The translations under genes and the position numbers were made by a program. DNA of 64,000 bases from Phocoena phocoena (lineage: Eukaryota > Chordata > Mammalia > Artiodactyla > Phocoenidae): the NCBI RefSeq assembly GCF_963924675.1, contig NC_089222.1:7942501-8006500 (forward strand). The letters run 5' to 3'. Below, in pieces: positions 1-11,784 of the stretch (position 1 is its first letter; each line of letters opens with the position of its first letter). The notes under the pieces were generated by a model. The model had not been told where the DNA came from. It searched no databases and saw only the letters and a list, made by a program, of their open reading frames with translations.

Positions 1-3000
1 TCAAGCCTTGGTAAACTTAAGAAAATTAAAATCGTATCAAGTATATTTTCTCACTACAACGTTATGAGACTACATATCAATTACAGGAAAGATCTGTAAG
101 AAACACAAACACATGGAGGCTAAACAACATACTACTTAATAACCAAGAGATCACTGAAGAAATCAAAGAGGAAATTAAAAAATACCTAGAAACAAATGAC
201 AATGAAAATATGACAACCATAAACCTAGGGGATGCAGCAAAAGCAGTTCTAAGAGAGAAGTTTGTAGCAATACAATCCTACCTTAAGAAAGAAGAAACAT
301 CTCAAATAAATAACTTAACACTACACCTAAAGCAATTAGAGAAAGAAGAACAAAAAACCACAAAGTTAGCAGAAGGAAAGAAATCATAAAGCTCAGATCA
401 GAAATAAATGGAAAAAAAATGAAGGAATTAATAGCAAAGATCAATAAAACTAAAAGCTGGTTCTTTGAGAAGATAAACAAAATTGATAAAACATTAGCCA
501 GACTTATCAAGAAAAAAAGGGAGAAGACTCAAATCAATAGAATTAGAAATGAGAAAAGAGAAGTAACAACTGACACTGCAAAAATACAAAAGATCGTGAG
601 AGATTACTACAAGCAACTCTATGCCAATAAAATGGACATACTGGAAGAAATGGACAAATTCTTAGAAATGCACAACCTTCCGAGACTGAAGCAGGAAGAA
701 ATAGAAAATATGAACAGACCAATCATAAGCACTGAAATTGAAACTGTGATTAAAAATCTTGCAACAAACAAAAGCCCAGGGCCAGATGGCTTCACAGGTG
801 AATTCTATCAAACATTTGGAGAAGAGTTATCACCTATCCTCAAACTCTTCCAAAATACAGCAGAGGGAGGAATGCTCCCAAACTCATTCTACGAGGCCAC
901 CATCACTCTGATATCAAAACCAGACAAAGATGTCACAAAGAAAGAAATCTACAGGCCAATATCACTGATGAACATAGATGCAAAGATCCTCAACAAAATA
1001 CTAGCAAACAGAATCCAACAGCACATTAAAAGGATCATACACTATGATCAAGTTAGGTTTATCCCAGGAATGCAAGGATTCTTCAAGATACACAAATCAA
1101 TCAAGGTAATACACCATATTAACAAATTGAAGGAGAAAAGCCATATGATCATCTCAATAGATGCAGGGAAAGCTATCGACAAAATTCAACACCCATTTAT
1201 GATAAAAACCCTCCAGAAAATAGGCATAGAGGGAACTTTCCTCAACATAATAAAGGCCATATATGACAAACCCACAGCCAACATTGTCCTCAATGGTGAA
1301 AAACTGAAACCATTTCACTAAGATCAGGAACAAAACAAGGTTGCCCACTCCCACCACATTATTCAACATAGTTTGGGAAGTTTTAGCCACAGCCATCAGA
1401 GAAGAACAAGAAACAAAAGGAATCCAAATTGGAGAAGAAGTAGTAAAGCCATCACTGTTTGCAGATGACATGATACTATACATAGAGAATCCTAAAGATG
1501 CTACCAGAAATCTACTAGAGCTAATCAATGAATTTGGTAAAATAGCAGGATACAAAATTAATGCACAGAAATCTCTTGCATTCCTATATACCAATGATGA
1601 AAAATCTGAAAGTGAAATCAAGAAAACACTCCCATTTACCATTGCAACAAAAAGAATAAAATACCTAGGAATAAACCTACCTAAGGAAACAAAAGACCTC
1701 TATACAGAAAATTATAAGACGCTGATGAAAGAAATGAAAGATGATACAAATAGATGGAGAGATATACCATGTTCTTGGATTGGAAGAATCAACATTGTGA
1801 AAATGATTCTACTACCCAAAGCAATCTACAGATTCAATGAAATCCTTATCAAACTACCACTGGCATTTTTCTCAGAAATAGAACAAAAAATTTCACAATT
1901 TGTATGGAAACACAAAAGACCCCAAAATAGGCAAAGCAATCTTGAGAAAGAAAAACGGAGCTGGAGGAATCAGGCTCCCTGACTTCAGACTATACTACAA
2001 AGCTACAGTAATCAAGACAGTATGGTACTGGCACAAAAACAGAAATATAGATCAATGGAACAGGATAGAAAGCCCAGAGATAAACCCACACACATATGGT
2101 CACCTTATATTTGATAAAGGAGGCAAGAATATACAGTGGAGAAAAGACAGCCTCTTCAATAAGTGGTGCTGGGAAAACTGGACAGCTACATGGAAAAGAA
2201 TGAAATTAGAACACTCCCTAACAGCATCCACAAAAATAAACTCAAAATGGATTAAAGACCTAAATATAAGGCCAGACACCATCAAACTCTTAGAGGAAAA
2301 CATAGGCAGAACACTCTATGACATAAATCACAGCAAGATCCTTTTTGACCCATAATCCTAAAGAAATGGAAATAAAAAAAATAATAAACAATTGGGACCT
2401 AACGAAACTTAAAAGCTTTTGCACAGCAAAGGAAACCATAAATGAGACGAAAAGAAAACCCTCAGAATGGGAGAAAATATTTGCAAATGAAGCAACTGAT
2501 AAAGGATTAACCTTCAAAATTTACAAGCAGCTCATACAGATCAACATTAAAAAAACAAACAGCCCAATCCAAAAATGGGCAGAAGACCTAAATAGACATT
2601 TCTCCAAAGAAGATATATACAGATTGCCAACAGACACATGGAAGAATGCTCAACCTCATTAATCATTAGAGAAGTGCAAATCAAAAGTACCATGAGATAT
2701 CACCCCACACCAGTCAGAATGGCCATCATCCAAAAATCTATAAACAATAAATGCTGGAGAGGGTGTGGAGAAAATGACACCCTCTTGCACTGTTGGTGGG
2801 AATGTAAATTGATACAGCCACTATGGAGAACAGTATGGAGGTTCCTTAAAAACCTAAAAATAGAACTACCATACAACCCAGCTATCCCACTACTGGGCAT
2901 ATACCCTGAGAAAACCATAATTCAAAAAGAGTCATGTACCAAAATGTTCATTGCAACTCTATTTACAATAGCCATGACATGGAAGCAACCTAAGTGTCCA

Positions 3001-3252
3001 TCAACAGATGAATGGGTAAAGAAGATGTGGCACATGTATACAGTGGAATATTTCTCAGCCATAAAAAGGAACGAAACTCAGTTATTTGTAGTGAGGTGGA
3101 TGGACCTAGAGTCTGTCCTACAGAGTGAAGTAAGTCAGAAAGAGAAAAACAAATACCGTATGTTAACACATATGTATGGAATCAAAAAAAATAATAATAA
3201 TGCTCATGAAGAACCTATGGGCAAGATGGGAATAAAGATGCAGACTTACTAG
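1..3252 (+). pseudogene. L1 ORF2 (reverse transcriptase) remnant
   Basis: ORF2p normally provides endonuclease and reverse transcriptase for target-primed reverse transcription. Here the frame is broken into pieces. The piece at 419-1321 holds the RT palm entry ([40 protein letters not shown]). A frameshift near 1320 moves the RT to 1341-1982, which has the catalytic FADD at 1458-1469. Another shift near 1920 leads to 1900-2355, a stop near 2355, and further pieces at 2345-2662 and 2638-3252. The last holds the C-terminal Cys/His knuckle (CWRGC...HCWWEC) and ends at the TAG at 3250-3252. The palm motif has drifted (AGKAID where the copy at 62,670 has AEKAFD). It cannot encode a full protein. 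Confidence 0.95.
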
Positions 3253-3410
3253 AGAATGGACTTGAGGATACGGGGAGGGGGAAGGGTAAGCTGGGACAAA
3301 GTGAGAGATTGGCATGGACATATATACACTACCAAACTTAAAATAGATAGCTAGTGGGAAGCAGCCGCATAGCACAGGGAGATCAGCTCGGTGCTTTGTG
3401 ACCACCTAGA

Positions 3411-3440
3411 GGGGTGGGATAGGGAGGGTGAGAGGGAGGG
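3411..3440 (+). other. G-quadruplex-prone G-run cluster in L1 3' UTR
   Basis: Six runs of three or four G lie within 30 bases, separated by one to five bases. G-rich tracts with quadruplex potential are a known property of mammalian L1 3' UTRs. The same cluster appears as C-runs in the minus-strand L1 at 49,989-50,024. Confidence 0.6.
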
Positions 3441-3563
3441 AGATGCAAGAGGGAGGAGATATGGGGACATATGTATATGTATAACTGATTCACTTTGTTA
3501 TAAAGCTGAAACTAACACACCATTGTAAAGCAATTATACTCCAATAAAGATGTTAAAAAAATA

Positions 3564-4123
3564 AAAACTATTACAAGAGACAAAGAAGGACACTACATAA
3601 TGATCAAGGAATCAATCCAAGAAGAAGATATAACAATTGTAAATATTTATGCACCCAACATAGGAGCACCTCAATACATAAGGCAAATGCTAACAGCCAT
3701 AAAAGGGGAAATCGACAGTAACACAATCATAACACCAATGGACAGATCATCCAAAATGAAACTAAATGAGGAAACACAAGCTTTAAATGACACATTAAAC
3801 AAGGTGGACTTAGTTGATATTTATAGGACATTCCATCCAAAAACACCAGAATACACTTTCTTCTCAAGTGCTCATGGAATATTCTCCAGGATACACCATA
3901 TCTTGGGTCACAAATCAAGCCTTGGTAATTTTAAGAAAATTGAAATTGTATCGAGTATCTTTACTGACCACAACGGTATGAGACTAGATATCAATTACAG
4001 GAAAAAAGACCTGTAAAAAATGCAAACACATGGAAGCTATACAATACACCACTAAATAACCAAGAGATTACTGAAGAAATCATAGAGGAAATCAAAAAAT
4101 ACCTAGAAACAACTGACAGTGAA
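3564..4123 (+). mobile_element. L1 ORF2 endonuclease-domain fragment
   Basis: It matches the endonuclease region of the L1 at 61,125-61,690, from the sequence encoding GHYxMIKGSIQEED to just past the domain. The longest open piece is 3600-4016. Compared with the right-hand L1 it has an in-frame 24-nt deletion around 3728-3735. This removes eight residues including the GDFN motif, which carries metal-binding and catalytic residues in L1 endonucleases. The SRIDHI motif is altered (RIHHI) and the later TDH motif is kept. It begins at the A-tail of the preceding L1 and ends at a CHR SINE, so it is probably the broken host copy of one or both. Confidence 0.9.
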
Positions 4124-4126
4124 AAG

Positions 4127-4220
4127 AGTACATGCTTCCACTGTAGGGGGCACAGGTTCAATCCCTGGTCGGGGAACTAAGATCTCACGTGCTTCACGGC
4201 GCAGGCAAAAAAGAACAAAA
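4127..4220 (+). mobile_element. CHR-1-like tRNA-derived SINE, 5'-truncated
   Basis: It has the internal core with a B-box-like ggttcaatccctggt and the 3' part ggggaactaagatc...ggcgcaggc, followed by an A-rich tail. The usual 'gacttccctggtgg' start is missing. It is diverged and abuts the L1 fragment. Confidence 0.8.
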
Positions 4221-4395
4221 GGTGCTTGAGGGCCAGAATTCCTTGTATCCACTCTGTTGATTAATCCTACTCCATACAGGTGGTTTTGACCTCCTCTGGC
4301 AGCAAAGAAGGACAAAGAGAGCAACCAGGTAGCTGGTTGCCATCAACGTTACCATCTCAAATTACCTTGGAAAGTCACTAGGTGAATGAGCTTTT

Positions 4396-4649
4396 CTTTT
4401 TTTTTTAAGAGGATGGTTAGCATTTTTCAGCAATAAAGCTTTTTTTTCATTTTTATTGGAGTATAGTTGGCTTACAATGCTGTGTTAATTTCAGGTATAC
4501 AGCAGAGTGATTCAGTTACACATATACATATATCCACTGTTTTTTAGATTCTTTTCCCGTAAAGGCCATTACAGAGTACTGAGTAGAGTCCCTGTGCTAT
4601 GCAGTAGGTCCTTATTAGTTACCTATTTTATATATAGTAGTGTGTATAT
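4396..4649 (-). mobile_element. L1 3' end, 5'-truncated, with short extra 3' segment
   Basis: On the minus strand it reads as an L1 3' terminus (tattggagtatag at 4455 is the reverse of the L1 end). Between the L1 end (T-run at 4440-4447) and a second T-run at 4396-4406 lie about 33 bases that are not L1. Possible diverged target duplications are gtgaatgagc at 4382-4391 and gtgaatgggc at 4650-4659. The extra segment may be a small 3' transduction. Confidence 0.75.
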
Positions 4650-4659
4650 GTGAATGGGC

Positions 4660-6042
4660 GTCTTTTATTCTCCAAATGAAAGGCAGAACGGGCAGTTCCA
4701 TGGGTATCTATAAACACTTGGCGCATTTACACTGCTTGAATGTAAGAACTCTCAAGCTCAGGGTTTTTTTTTAAATGAACACTGAACATAGCAGGGAGGA
4801 GTGAGACTTGAAATAGTGCTAGATTGGTTTCAGATTGAATACATCTCTCTCCTATTTAAAATATCAGGTGTGGGCTGGATGAAGGCAAGGGCCAGGAAAC
4901 TTCATTCTTTGTAGATGGTATTTTGCAAATGGAAGACTCTCTTGCACAGAGAGAGTGGGTAAAAATGGCTGGTACTTCTCCCAGAAAGAAAAACGGCTTC
5001 AAGCATAACTGGAAATAATAGTATGTACCTCCGATAGAGGAGTGGGATGAGACGGAAGGGAGGGAGCTGGTCCCTTGAGCATATTAAAAGCAACCCTGGA
5101 TGTGATTATAGCTTGGTGCTTATATTATTTTTAATATCCTTATCCATTCGAGATGCATACTGATGTACTGATGTGTGAAGCAGTGTGAGTCCAGAATTTG
5201 CTCTAAAATATGTCAATAAAAAAGGACCCCCAAAACATTGATTTTGTTACAACTAGGTACGTGGGTAAAATGTCTCTATTTTGTGTGCTTGGAACTTTTC
5301 ATCATGAAATATTTTTTAAAAGAGCCACATGCTGGGTCAGAAAGTTGCATACAGCTGAGGTACCAAGCTGTGAGCCTCTGACTGTAGCAGCTGCTACAGC
5401 AGCAATAAATAGAAAATTCATGAACCTTTATGGCTCATCATCACTGAGGCATTGCTGCATGGAGTGGGAAGATTCTTCATATTGCGGGAGGAGGGTCCTG
5501 GCCTGGTGAAAACTAGGATTGCAGCCTTTGTTCTCTGCACAAACTTCCCCCAGATGCCACCCCTTGCCTCCCTCTCGATATAGTTGACAGAGTATCAGAG
5601 TCATTGAACCTCTTGCCATCACCATCCCTACAGCTTCAATACCCTACTGAGCACAACATGAATTCTCTCGCTGCCCGATTCATGTTCATCCAATTCTACT
5701 ATTTCAGTACATTTCATTTCTATCCCAAAACACGTGCACATCTAATACGGTACATTTTGCATCCATATCGCTTAACAGTGTTTTCCCATAATATCATGTA
5801 TATCTCCCCTATCCAGTAATCACTCCTCTCCCACCAGCTGTTGTTTGTCTTTCTACATTTACTTTCCCCTACAAAATGAACCCACATCTGCACTGGCCCA
5901 AAGCCCTCTCTCCAACCAGTGTCTTCCTCAACTTTCCACCCTGACAGAAAACCTAGCCCAGTGCTAGGCTGACTCCTAGTAAACAGTCCTCAGTTTTACT
6001 TATTGAGCTGCTAATTAAATACGGGGATATAAGCATGAAAAC
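4660..6042. other. Unique-looking DNA, no gene seen
   Basis: There are only short, unrelated ORFs (under 100 codons) without codon-usage support or recognisable motifs. I see no repeat I can name. The stretch 5890-6015 may hold a very old L2 tail, but the match is weak. Confidence 0.5.
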
Positions 6043-6165
6043 TTCATTCACCCAACCGACAATTGTTAAACACTTATTATGTGCCATATCCTAGATCTAC
6101 AAAAATAAATAAATTAGGTACCAACCTTAAAGAAGGTCAAAAGCTTGTAGGGGAGATAAGTGCAT
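6043..6165 (-). mobile_element. Probable L2 LINE 3'-end fragment
   Basis: The stretch ttaaacacttattatgtgcc followed by a degenerate 'precursor-like' segment resembles the reverse complement of the L2 3' end (the 'tattgagcacctactatgtgcc' motif). It is strongly diverged. Confidence 0.5.
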
Positions 6166-6374
6166 ACACAACTACAACATGTTGTAAAAAATTGTAGATA
6201 GATGTGTATTATTAGATAAAGTGGCAACATCAATGAATACACTTGATTTGACCTTTTGGAGTTAGGAAGCGGGGCTATGAGGAGGGGGCTTCCAAAGATG
6301 AGAAAACACTTGATTTTGCCTCTGCATGTGGTGGAGTAGCAGTTTGTCAAGTACGTATAAAAACGGGACATAGA

Positions 6375-6591
6375 GGGCTTTCCTGGTGGCGCAGTGGTTG
6401 AGAGTCCGCCTGCCGATGCAGGGGACACTGGTTCGTGCCCCGGTCCGGGAAGATCCCACATGCTGCGGAGTGGCTGGGCCCGTGAGCCATGGCCGCTGAG
6501 CCTGCGCGTCTGGAGCCTGTACTCCGCAACTGGAGAGGCCACAACAGTGAGAGGCCCACGTACCACAAAAAAAAAAAAAAAAAAAAAAAAA
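6375..6591 (+). mobile_element. CHR-2 SINE
   Basis: Full-length tRNA-derived SINE: ggctttcctggtggcgcagtg start, B-box-like ggttcgtgcccc, the gccatggccgctgagcctgcg unit, the 3' end gaggcccacgtaccac, and an A-tail of about 25 bases. Pol III A- and B-box-like motifs lie in the tRNA-like head. This SINE type is characteristic of cetaceans and hippos. I could not find a clear target duplication. Confidence 0.95.
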
Positions 6592-7689
6592 ACTGAAGAT
6601 AGAAATTATAAAGACTCTGCATGAAGCTAGAACTAATAAAGGGAAGTCATGAGAGAGAAGGTCAGAGGAATAGAATACGAAGGTTCTTCATGCTACAAAC
6701 TTTGAGGTTTATTCCACAGAAATCAGAAAGTCACAGAAAGCTTTTAATCAGGGCTGTCAAATAATATTTGCAGTTTGAAAATTTTTCCGTGTAGTAAGGG
6801 ATGTCTTTGAAGGCTTGGGGTGAGGTAAGAAATGCAGAGCAATGCAGGTAACGTCAGCAGTTACAGGATGATTGTAATTGTGCCCAAGAGAGATGATATG
6901 AACCTGAATACAGGCAGTGGCAGCAAAGGTAGATTGAACTAGCCCATTAATGTATCATCTGCCTGATTTAAACTTTTATTCCCCAGCCCCAAAAAGAGTA
7001 TATTTCCTCTAAGGAGCTATCCTGAGAGTTTGTGAGGGAAAATCTGGGAGCAGATGACAAACAGCTAGGAAATCTGCAAAAATGTGTGCCCTGCTGTGAC
7101 CTTGGTTTTATGTCCAGAATGATGGGCCAGTGGTCCAGACACATCTGCCTGAGTGAACAAGAACTGACATTGACACACAGCCATGGTGATAAACAAAAGT
7201 CAAGACTGATTTTTGACAAGAATGAAAGCTTTCTGCCTGCTGCCCCTGTCTTCTGGGAATTTTAGGGTTTGGAGAAATCGCCGTGGTCTGTTGTAAAATT
7301 CTTGAATGCCCATGTGAGATTGAATGCCATTTAGATAAATGATCCGTTTAGAGCGATGGTTCACATAGCAGAATTATTCAGCTGGTTGCTCTGGAATGTG
7401 TTCGTTTTAAAGTTCAGTCGAAGTTAGTTTTGGCCAAGGACTTTGCAAACTTTGTTAGAAATTAAGTTCCAGGTGGTAAGGTCCTGGACAAGTAACAGTA
7501 GGTACGGCAAAGGTGTCAAGAGCTCTATAGGTTTAATTGGCTAAGTGTTTATTGAGTACTAACATAGGGCTACTCCATTCTAAGAAAATCGTTGATGTAG
7601 AAGACAGTTCATTCTTCAGGAGGAAACGGCCCAAGTAATTCTTCAAGGCAGACAACTGCAGAGCCACAACCTGTGTTATTTTTATTTTA
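6592..7689. other. Unique or very old repeat DNA
   Basis: About 6700-6960 (tttaatcagggctgtc...gagagatgatatgaacctg) resembles an ancient mammalian repeat often found with L2. The remainder shows no recognisable element. The short ORFs on both strands at 6968-7265 overlap each other and have no motif. Confidence 0.4.
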
Positions 7690-7877
7690 AGATTTTTTTT
7701 TTGATGTGGACCATTTTTAAAGTCTTTATTGGATGTGTTACAATACTGCTTCTGTTTTATATTTTGGGTTTTTGGCTGCAAGGTATGCAGAATCTTAGCT
7801 CCCCAACCAGGGGTTGAACCCATGCCTCCTGCACTGGAAGGCGAAGTTTTAACCACTGGACCACCAGGGAAGTCCCA
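7690..7877 (-). mobile_element. CHR-type tRNA-derived SINE (older)
   Basis: On the plus strand it reads as the reverse complement: T-run, 'tttttggctgcaaggtatgcag', 'ccccaaccaggggttgaacccatgcc', and the terminal 'ccaccagggaagtcc'. The long ORF that leaves it rightward (7729-8295) is fortuitous. Confidence 0.88.
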
Positions 7878-9264
7878 TGACTTGCGTGTCGTTTGGCGGG
7901 ATGCAAGCAGGATTCTTGCCCCCACTGCGTCTGTTTTGGCTACTTCATCCTTCTCTCTTTGGAGCCTTGACCACGTCTGCTCCTCTCCCTGCCTCTGTCC
8001 CCCAAGAACCAGGACACCATATGCAGCTGTTCCAAGCATCCCACTTCAGCACTTTCCTCCTGGTCAGCACCTTTTCCAAATTACCTCGTGCTCTAAAATG
8101 ACCCTTTTCTGCTCCTTCTCCAATTCCCTCCAAACAAGACCACTAACTATTCCATCTTCTCTGCTAGGTGTTAGAGGAAAGGTCATCAAATGCCTGATTA
8201 AATCAATCCGCTCTAAAGTACAGGTGGTAGGAGGCTTAACCCTCCTAGCCGCTTTCAGAAGAACCTATTATTCTGAATGTATCTTTGATTTGTAGGATGT
8301 GTGAGGGAGTTATTTTTGAGGTATAGGGAGTTACACTTTTTCCTCCTCTATTCATACTGACCAGAGCCTCTACATCCAATTTTTCTTCTTCACAGAGATT
8401 CCCTTCTGAACTAAAGACAATGCATGTTATGGCTCCAATGCACCAGGTTATAAATAAAGAACCTCAGTAGGAAGCCTGGCTAGGTTTGTTGATTCTTACC
8501 ATCTGTAGCTGAGTTCCTTCCCTAGAGTTGTGTGCACACACTTGAACTTTTTCTCGATTGGCTTGTATGGCTTCTAGTAAAGATAAAAGTTATATTGATT
8601 TCCTGTTGCATTGTTACCTTGGTCAAATGGCAAGATATCTAGCTCAGAAGTTCGTATTAGATAAAAATAGTGTGAAGTAGTGACCACAGCGCACACCCTC
8701 CAATGAGAGTAAATTAACATGGAGAGAACAAAGGAGTGAGCTGCATCTTTATGATATTATATTCCAACATCAGCTCATTGCATACAGACAAACCTGAGCT
8801 TAACAAAATCCCAACAATACCATAAAAAAGGAAACAAGTAGGAAATACACACACACACACATACACACACACATTTCTTACTAATGCTCTTACAGTCAGT
8901 TCTGCCTCGAACTTCAGATCAGATCGTTGTTTCCTCAGTTTCACACCAGATGAATTCATGGTTTGCATTCAGAGGCTTTGCTGTAGCAAGTATATATTTC
9001 TTTTAATACTAAACACTTAGCATTGAGCATATATTCCCTTGAATGAAAGGCCTAGACAGAGTCCATGCCTGGGCTCACAGTTTAATGACATAAACGGGTG
9101 GTCACAGCACAGTGTAAAGGGAGGTATGACAGAGACACAGGCTGCAGGTCAAGGGCACACAGGGCAGGAGCTCCTCCCCCACTTAAGAGTGCGGGCAGGG
9201 GAACATCAGGGAAAATTTCTTGGAGACAGAGGATCTGAGATGAAAGATTTTATTTTTTATCTAT
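7878..9264. other. Unique DNA with one CA microsatellite
   Basis: No gene or named repeat seen apart from the short CA tract at 8846-8875. The stretch near 7930-8130 is C+T-rich and open in several frames by composition only. Confidence 0.5.
8846..8875. repeat. (CA)n microsatellite, interrupted
   Basis: An alternating ca run broken by a single 'cata' interruption. Confidence 0.95.
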
Positions 9265-9865
9265 GCTTTTTATTTTTTTAACTTTGTATTTTGAAATAAT
9301 GTCAGTCTTAACAAAAACGTTGTATGAATAATACAAAGAATTCTCATGTATCCTTCATCCAAAGGTACTAAATGTTATATTAAAGTATGCTGTCTCTCAT
9401 ATATATGTGATACATATATTTATAGACAGATACACATTTTTTAAACCATTTGAGTGCAACTTGCAGAGTATGTTGCCTTTACTCTCAAATACTCGAGTGT
9501 GTGTTTCCTAAATGCAAAGACATTCTCTTCTGTAGCCTACAATTAGCAAAATATAAAATTAATACTGATCTAATGCTACTATCTTATATGGAACCTTACT
9601 CAAATTTCACCAATTGTCCCAACATGTACTTTATAGCAAAAGAACGTGCCAGCTCATGTGCTGCACTCAGTTGAGGTATGTGTTTAGTTTCCTGCAGTCT
9701 AAACTGGTTTCTTTGTCTTTCCTGACCTTGTCATTTTTGAAGTGCATAGTTTAGTTACTTAGGAGAATGTTGCTCAAGTTGGTTTTGTCTACTGCTTGTT
9801 CATTATTAGATTTAGCGTAAGCAATTTTGGCAGAAATGCCAGAGGTGAGATTGTGTTTTTGAGAT
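9265..9865 (-). mobile_element. Ancient L1 (L1M/L1ME-like) 3' UTR
   Basis: The reverse complement matches my memory of an old mammalian L1 3' UTR. Landmarks on the plus strand are ttgaaataatgtcagtctta, 'accatttgagtgcaactt', 'atttcaccaattgtccc' and 'ttctttgtctttcctgacc'. It is strongly diverged, with no coding part. Confidence 0.8.
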
Positions 9866-9979
9866 GAGTTTTAAAGAATGAGGAGAAGCCAGCTTGCAGA
9901 ACCTATGGCCAGATTAATTTATTTTTGCATTCAAGACTTGGGAGGATGGAAGGTGAAGGGCAAAGGGAACGGCTAACCT

Positions 9980-10190
9980 ATAGTAGCTAGTATTTATCAA
10001 GTACTTACTATGTGCCAGGCACTGTTCTAAATGCATAAGTGCATAAATACGTAAGTTAACTCAATCATCCTCACAACATCCTCATAATTGTTCTTTTCCC
10101 ATTTCTCAGATCAGAGAGATTGAGACACAAAGAGACAAAGCTAGCAAGTGGGCCAGCCAGGATTCAAATCCGCATATACTTTCAGCAGAC
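9980..10190 (-). mobile_element. MIR SINE
   Basis: The reverse complement shows the MIR order: 'ctatgtgccaggcactgttc', 'ctcaatcatcctcacaac', 'cccatttctcagatcagagag', and 'agctagcaagtgggccagcc' followed by 'aggattcaaatcc'. MIRs predate placental mammals. Confidence 0.85.
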
Positions 10191-11437
10191 GAGACAGTGA
10201 AAGCAAAAAATCTTAGAAAAAGAAAGGCTTGCGGCGAGTTCAGAACCAGCTGGCTTGGAGAACAGCGTGCTTGGGCCGGTCCAAGCAACTGCAGTAAAGA
10301 GACTGTAGTTTATGGCCGTGACGCTCCCGCCCCCTGCTGGCTGCACGCGCTTATTGCATACTTTTGACATGCATGGAGGAGGCACCTCTGTGCAGAGCAA
10401 AGATCACCGAAATTTCTGCAAAGTTCCTGAAATTATGCCTGATCCATGAGCATGCATCAGGAAGAAGTTGGCATTCCTTCCATCCTTCTCCTTGCCTCTC
10501 AGATCTCTGGCACGTTCTAAAGGTTGCTCAGCAGAATCAATCCTATGTCCTGTTCTCACCAACTTCTATGAAACGTCCTAGATTTTTTTTTTTTAAACCA
10601 TGACAAATTTGGAATCCACTGAAGCCGTAAGGAAGCTACAGTTAAATTAATCAGAATACGGTCTCCAGACAAGACAATCACTGCCGCTGAGGGAGCGTGT
10701 TTGTCCTTGGACAATATTTGAAAAAGAGCTGTGCAGCTGAAGCAAGTCATCTCACCGTGGGCTCTGAAGAGCCGAGGAGGATACAATCACTAGGCAAATA
10801 AAATGATGCAGAGGAAAAATTCCCCTGAAAGAATCAGAAGTAGCCTCTGTTTTCAATCAAATTCCCCTTCTCTTCAGAGATAAAAGGCTGTCCTTCTCAG
10901 ATTCAAAACCCCTGAGGCTTCCACAAAATTCCACTGTTTTCTCTAGTAAGGAAAAATAGAAGGAAAATAAAGCCAGAAAACAATGGCGGCACACTGATTC
11001 GTTCATATATACCAGAAATAGGCCTGGCAAAAAAAAAAAAAAGATTTAAGTCTGTGTTTAAATTCTCAAAATATATTCTATAGGGAAATACGCTCGTTCT
11101 GCTTTTATGGCAGACTCAAACAAGACAGTGGTCATGATAAAGATTATAAAGATTATTAATCTTTAAGGTGAGCAAGCTCTTTGCTGGAATTTTGAGGATC
11201 CCGATGCAAGGATGTCCTGTGTGAGTATTAACTTGATAACTTCTGGGCACCTGTCTATCTGTCAGGTTTGGAAAGACATAAATACATTTGCATACTGCTG
11301 CTACCAAGCAGAGGGCTGAAACCTTTGCTCCCAGGTCAGATCAACTCAGTAGATAGATGCCTTATGGGGCGGTGCTTGGGCTAAGCAAGCCTGTCACCTC
11401 AAGGGCTTCTTGTTTATTTCCATAAAGCATCAAGGGC
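10191..11437. other. Unique-looking DNA, no gene seen
   Basis: Short ORFs on both strands only. There is a 14-base A-run at 11,029-11,042. No splice-bounded open exon was convincing. Confidence 0.45.
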
Positions 11438-11450
11438 TCCATGAAGAATT

Positions 11451-11690
11451 TCTTTTTTAACATCTTTATTGGAGTATAATTGCTTTACAATGGTGTGCTA
11501 GTTTCTGCTTTATAAAAAAGTGAATCATTTATACGTATACATCTATCCCCATATCTTTTCCCTCTTGCGTCTCCTTCCCACCTTCCCTATCTCACCCTTC
11601 TAGGTGGTCACACAGCACTGAGCTGATCTCCCTGTGCTATGCGGCTGCTTCCCACTAGCTATCAGTTTTACATTTGGTAGTGTATATACG
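11451..11690 (-). mobile_element. L1 3' end, strongly 5'-truncated, with target duplication
   Basis: A minus-strand L1 3' UTR (tattggagtataattgctt...ctccctgtgctatgcggctg). It is flanked by a perfect 13-bp direct repeat, tccatgaagaatt, at 11,438-11,450 and 11,691-11,703. The T-run next to the left copy is the element's A-tail. This is a textbook truncated L1 insertion. Confidence 0.95.
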
Positions 11691-11784
11691 TCCATGAAGA
11701 ATTAATCAGAACTCCATACCTTCAGTCAGTCTGGAAACTACTGTCCTACATCAGTCATCTATTGACACATTACTGGGTAGCCAC

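Larger units (their letters stand above)
1..3563 (+). mobile_element. L1 LINE, 3' half: ORF2 remnant plus 3' UTR and A-rich tail
   Basis: The sequence enters the window inside ORF2, just after the endonuclease region, and runs to a normal L1 3' end. The 3' UTR (about 3253-3563) is G-rich, has the poly(A) signal AATAAA at 3543-3548 and ends in an A-rich tail near 3550-3563. The region 1-210 matches 61,500-61,710 of the L1 at the right end of this window at high identity. The 5' part lies outside the window. It is abutted on the right by a second L1 fragment that starts inside an endonuclease domain, which suggests insertion into that older copy. Confidence 0.97.

Noticed and set aside
6375..6460. 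tRNA-like heads with A/B-box-like motifs in CHR SINEs
   Set aside because: They are tRNA-derived SINE heads without an acceptor stem or a foldable complete tRNA; not tRNA genes.
6394..6624. Similar 70-115 residue ORFs at many sites (also 14,574-14,932, 16,283-16,635, 25,333-25,616, 35,344-35,757, 39,204-39,562, 40,507-40,882, 43,045-43,449, 45,393-45,833), looking like a conserved protein family
   Set aside because: They are translations of CHR-2 SINEs in several frames and both strands. The similarity comes from the SINE, not from a protein.
7729..8295. 188-codon plus-strand ORF
   Set aside because: It starts inside a minus-strand SINE and runs into unique DNA. No domain, no splice context, and overlapping ORFs in other frames.
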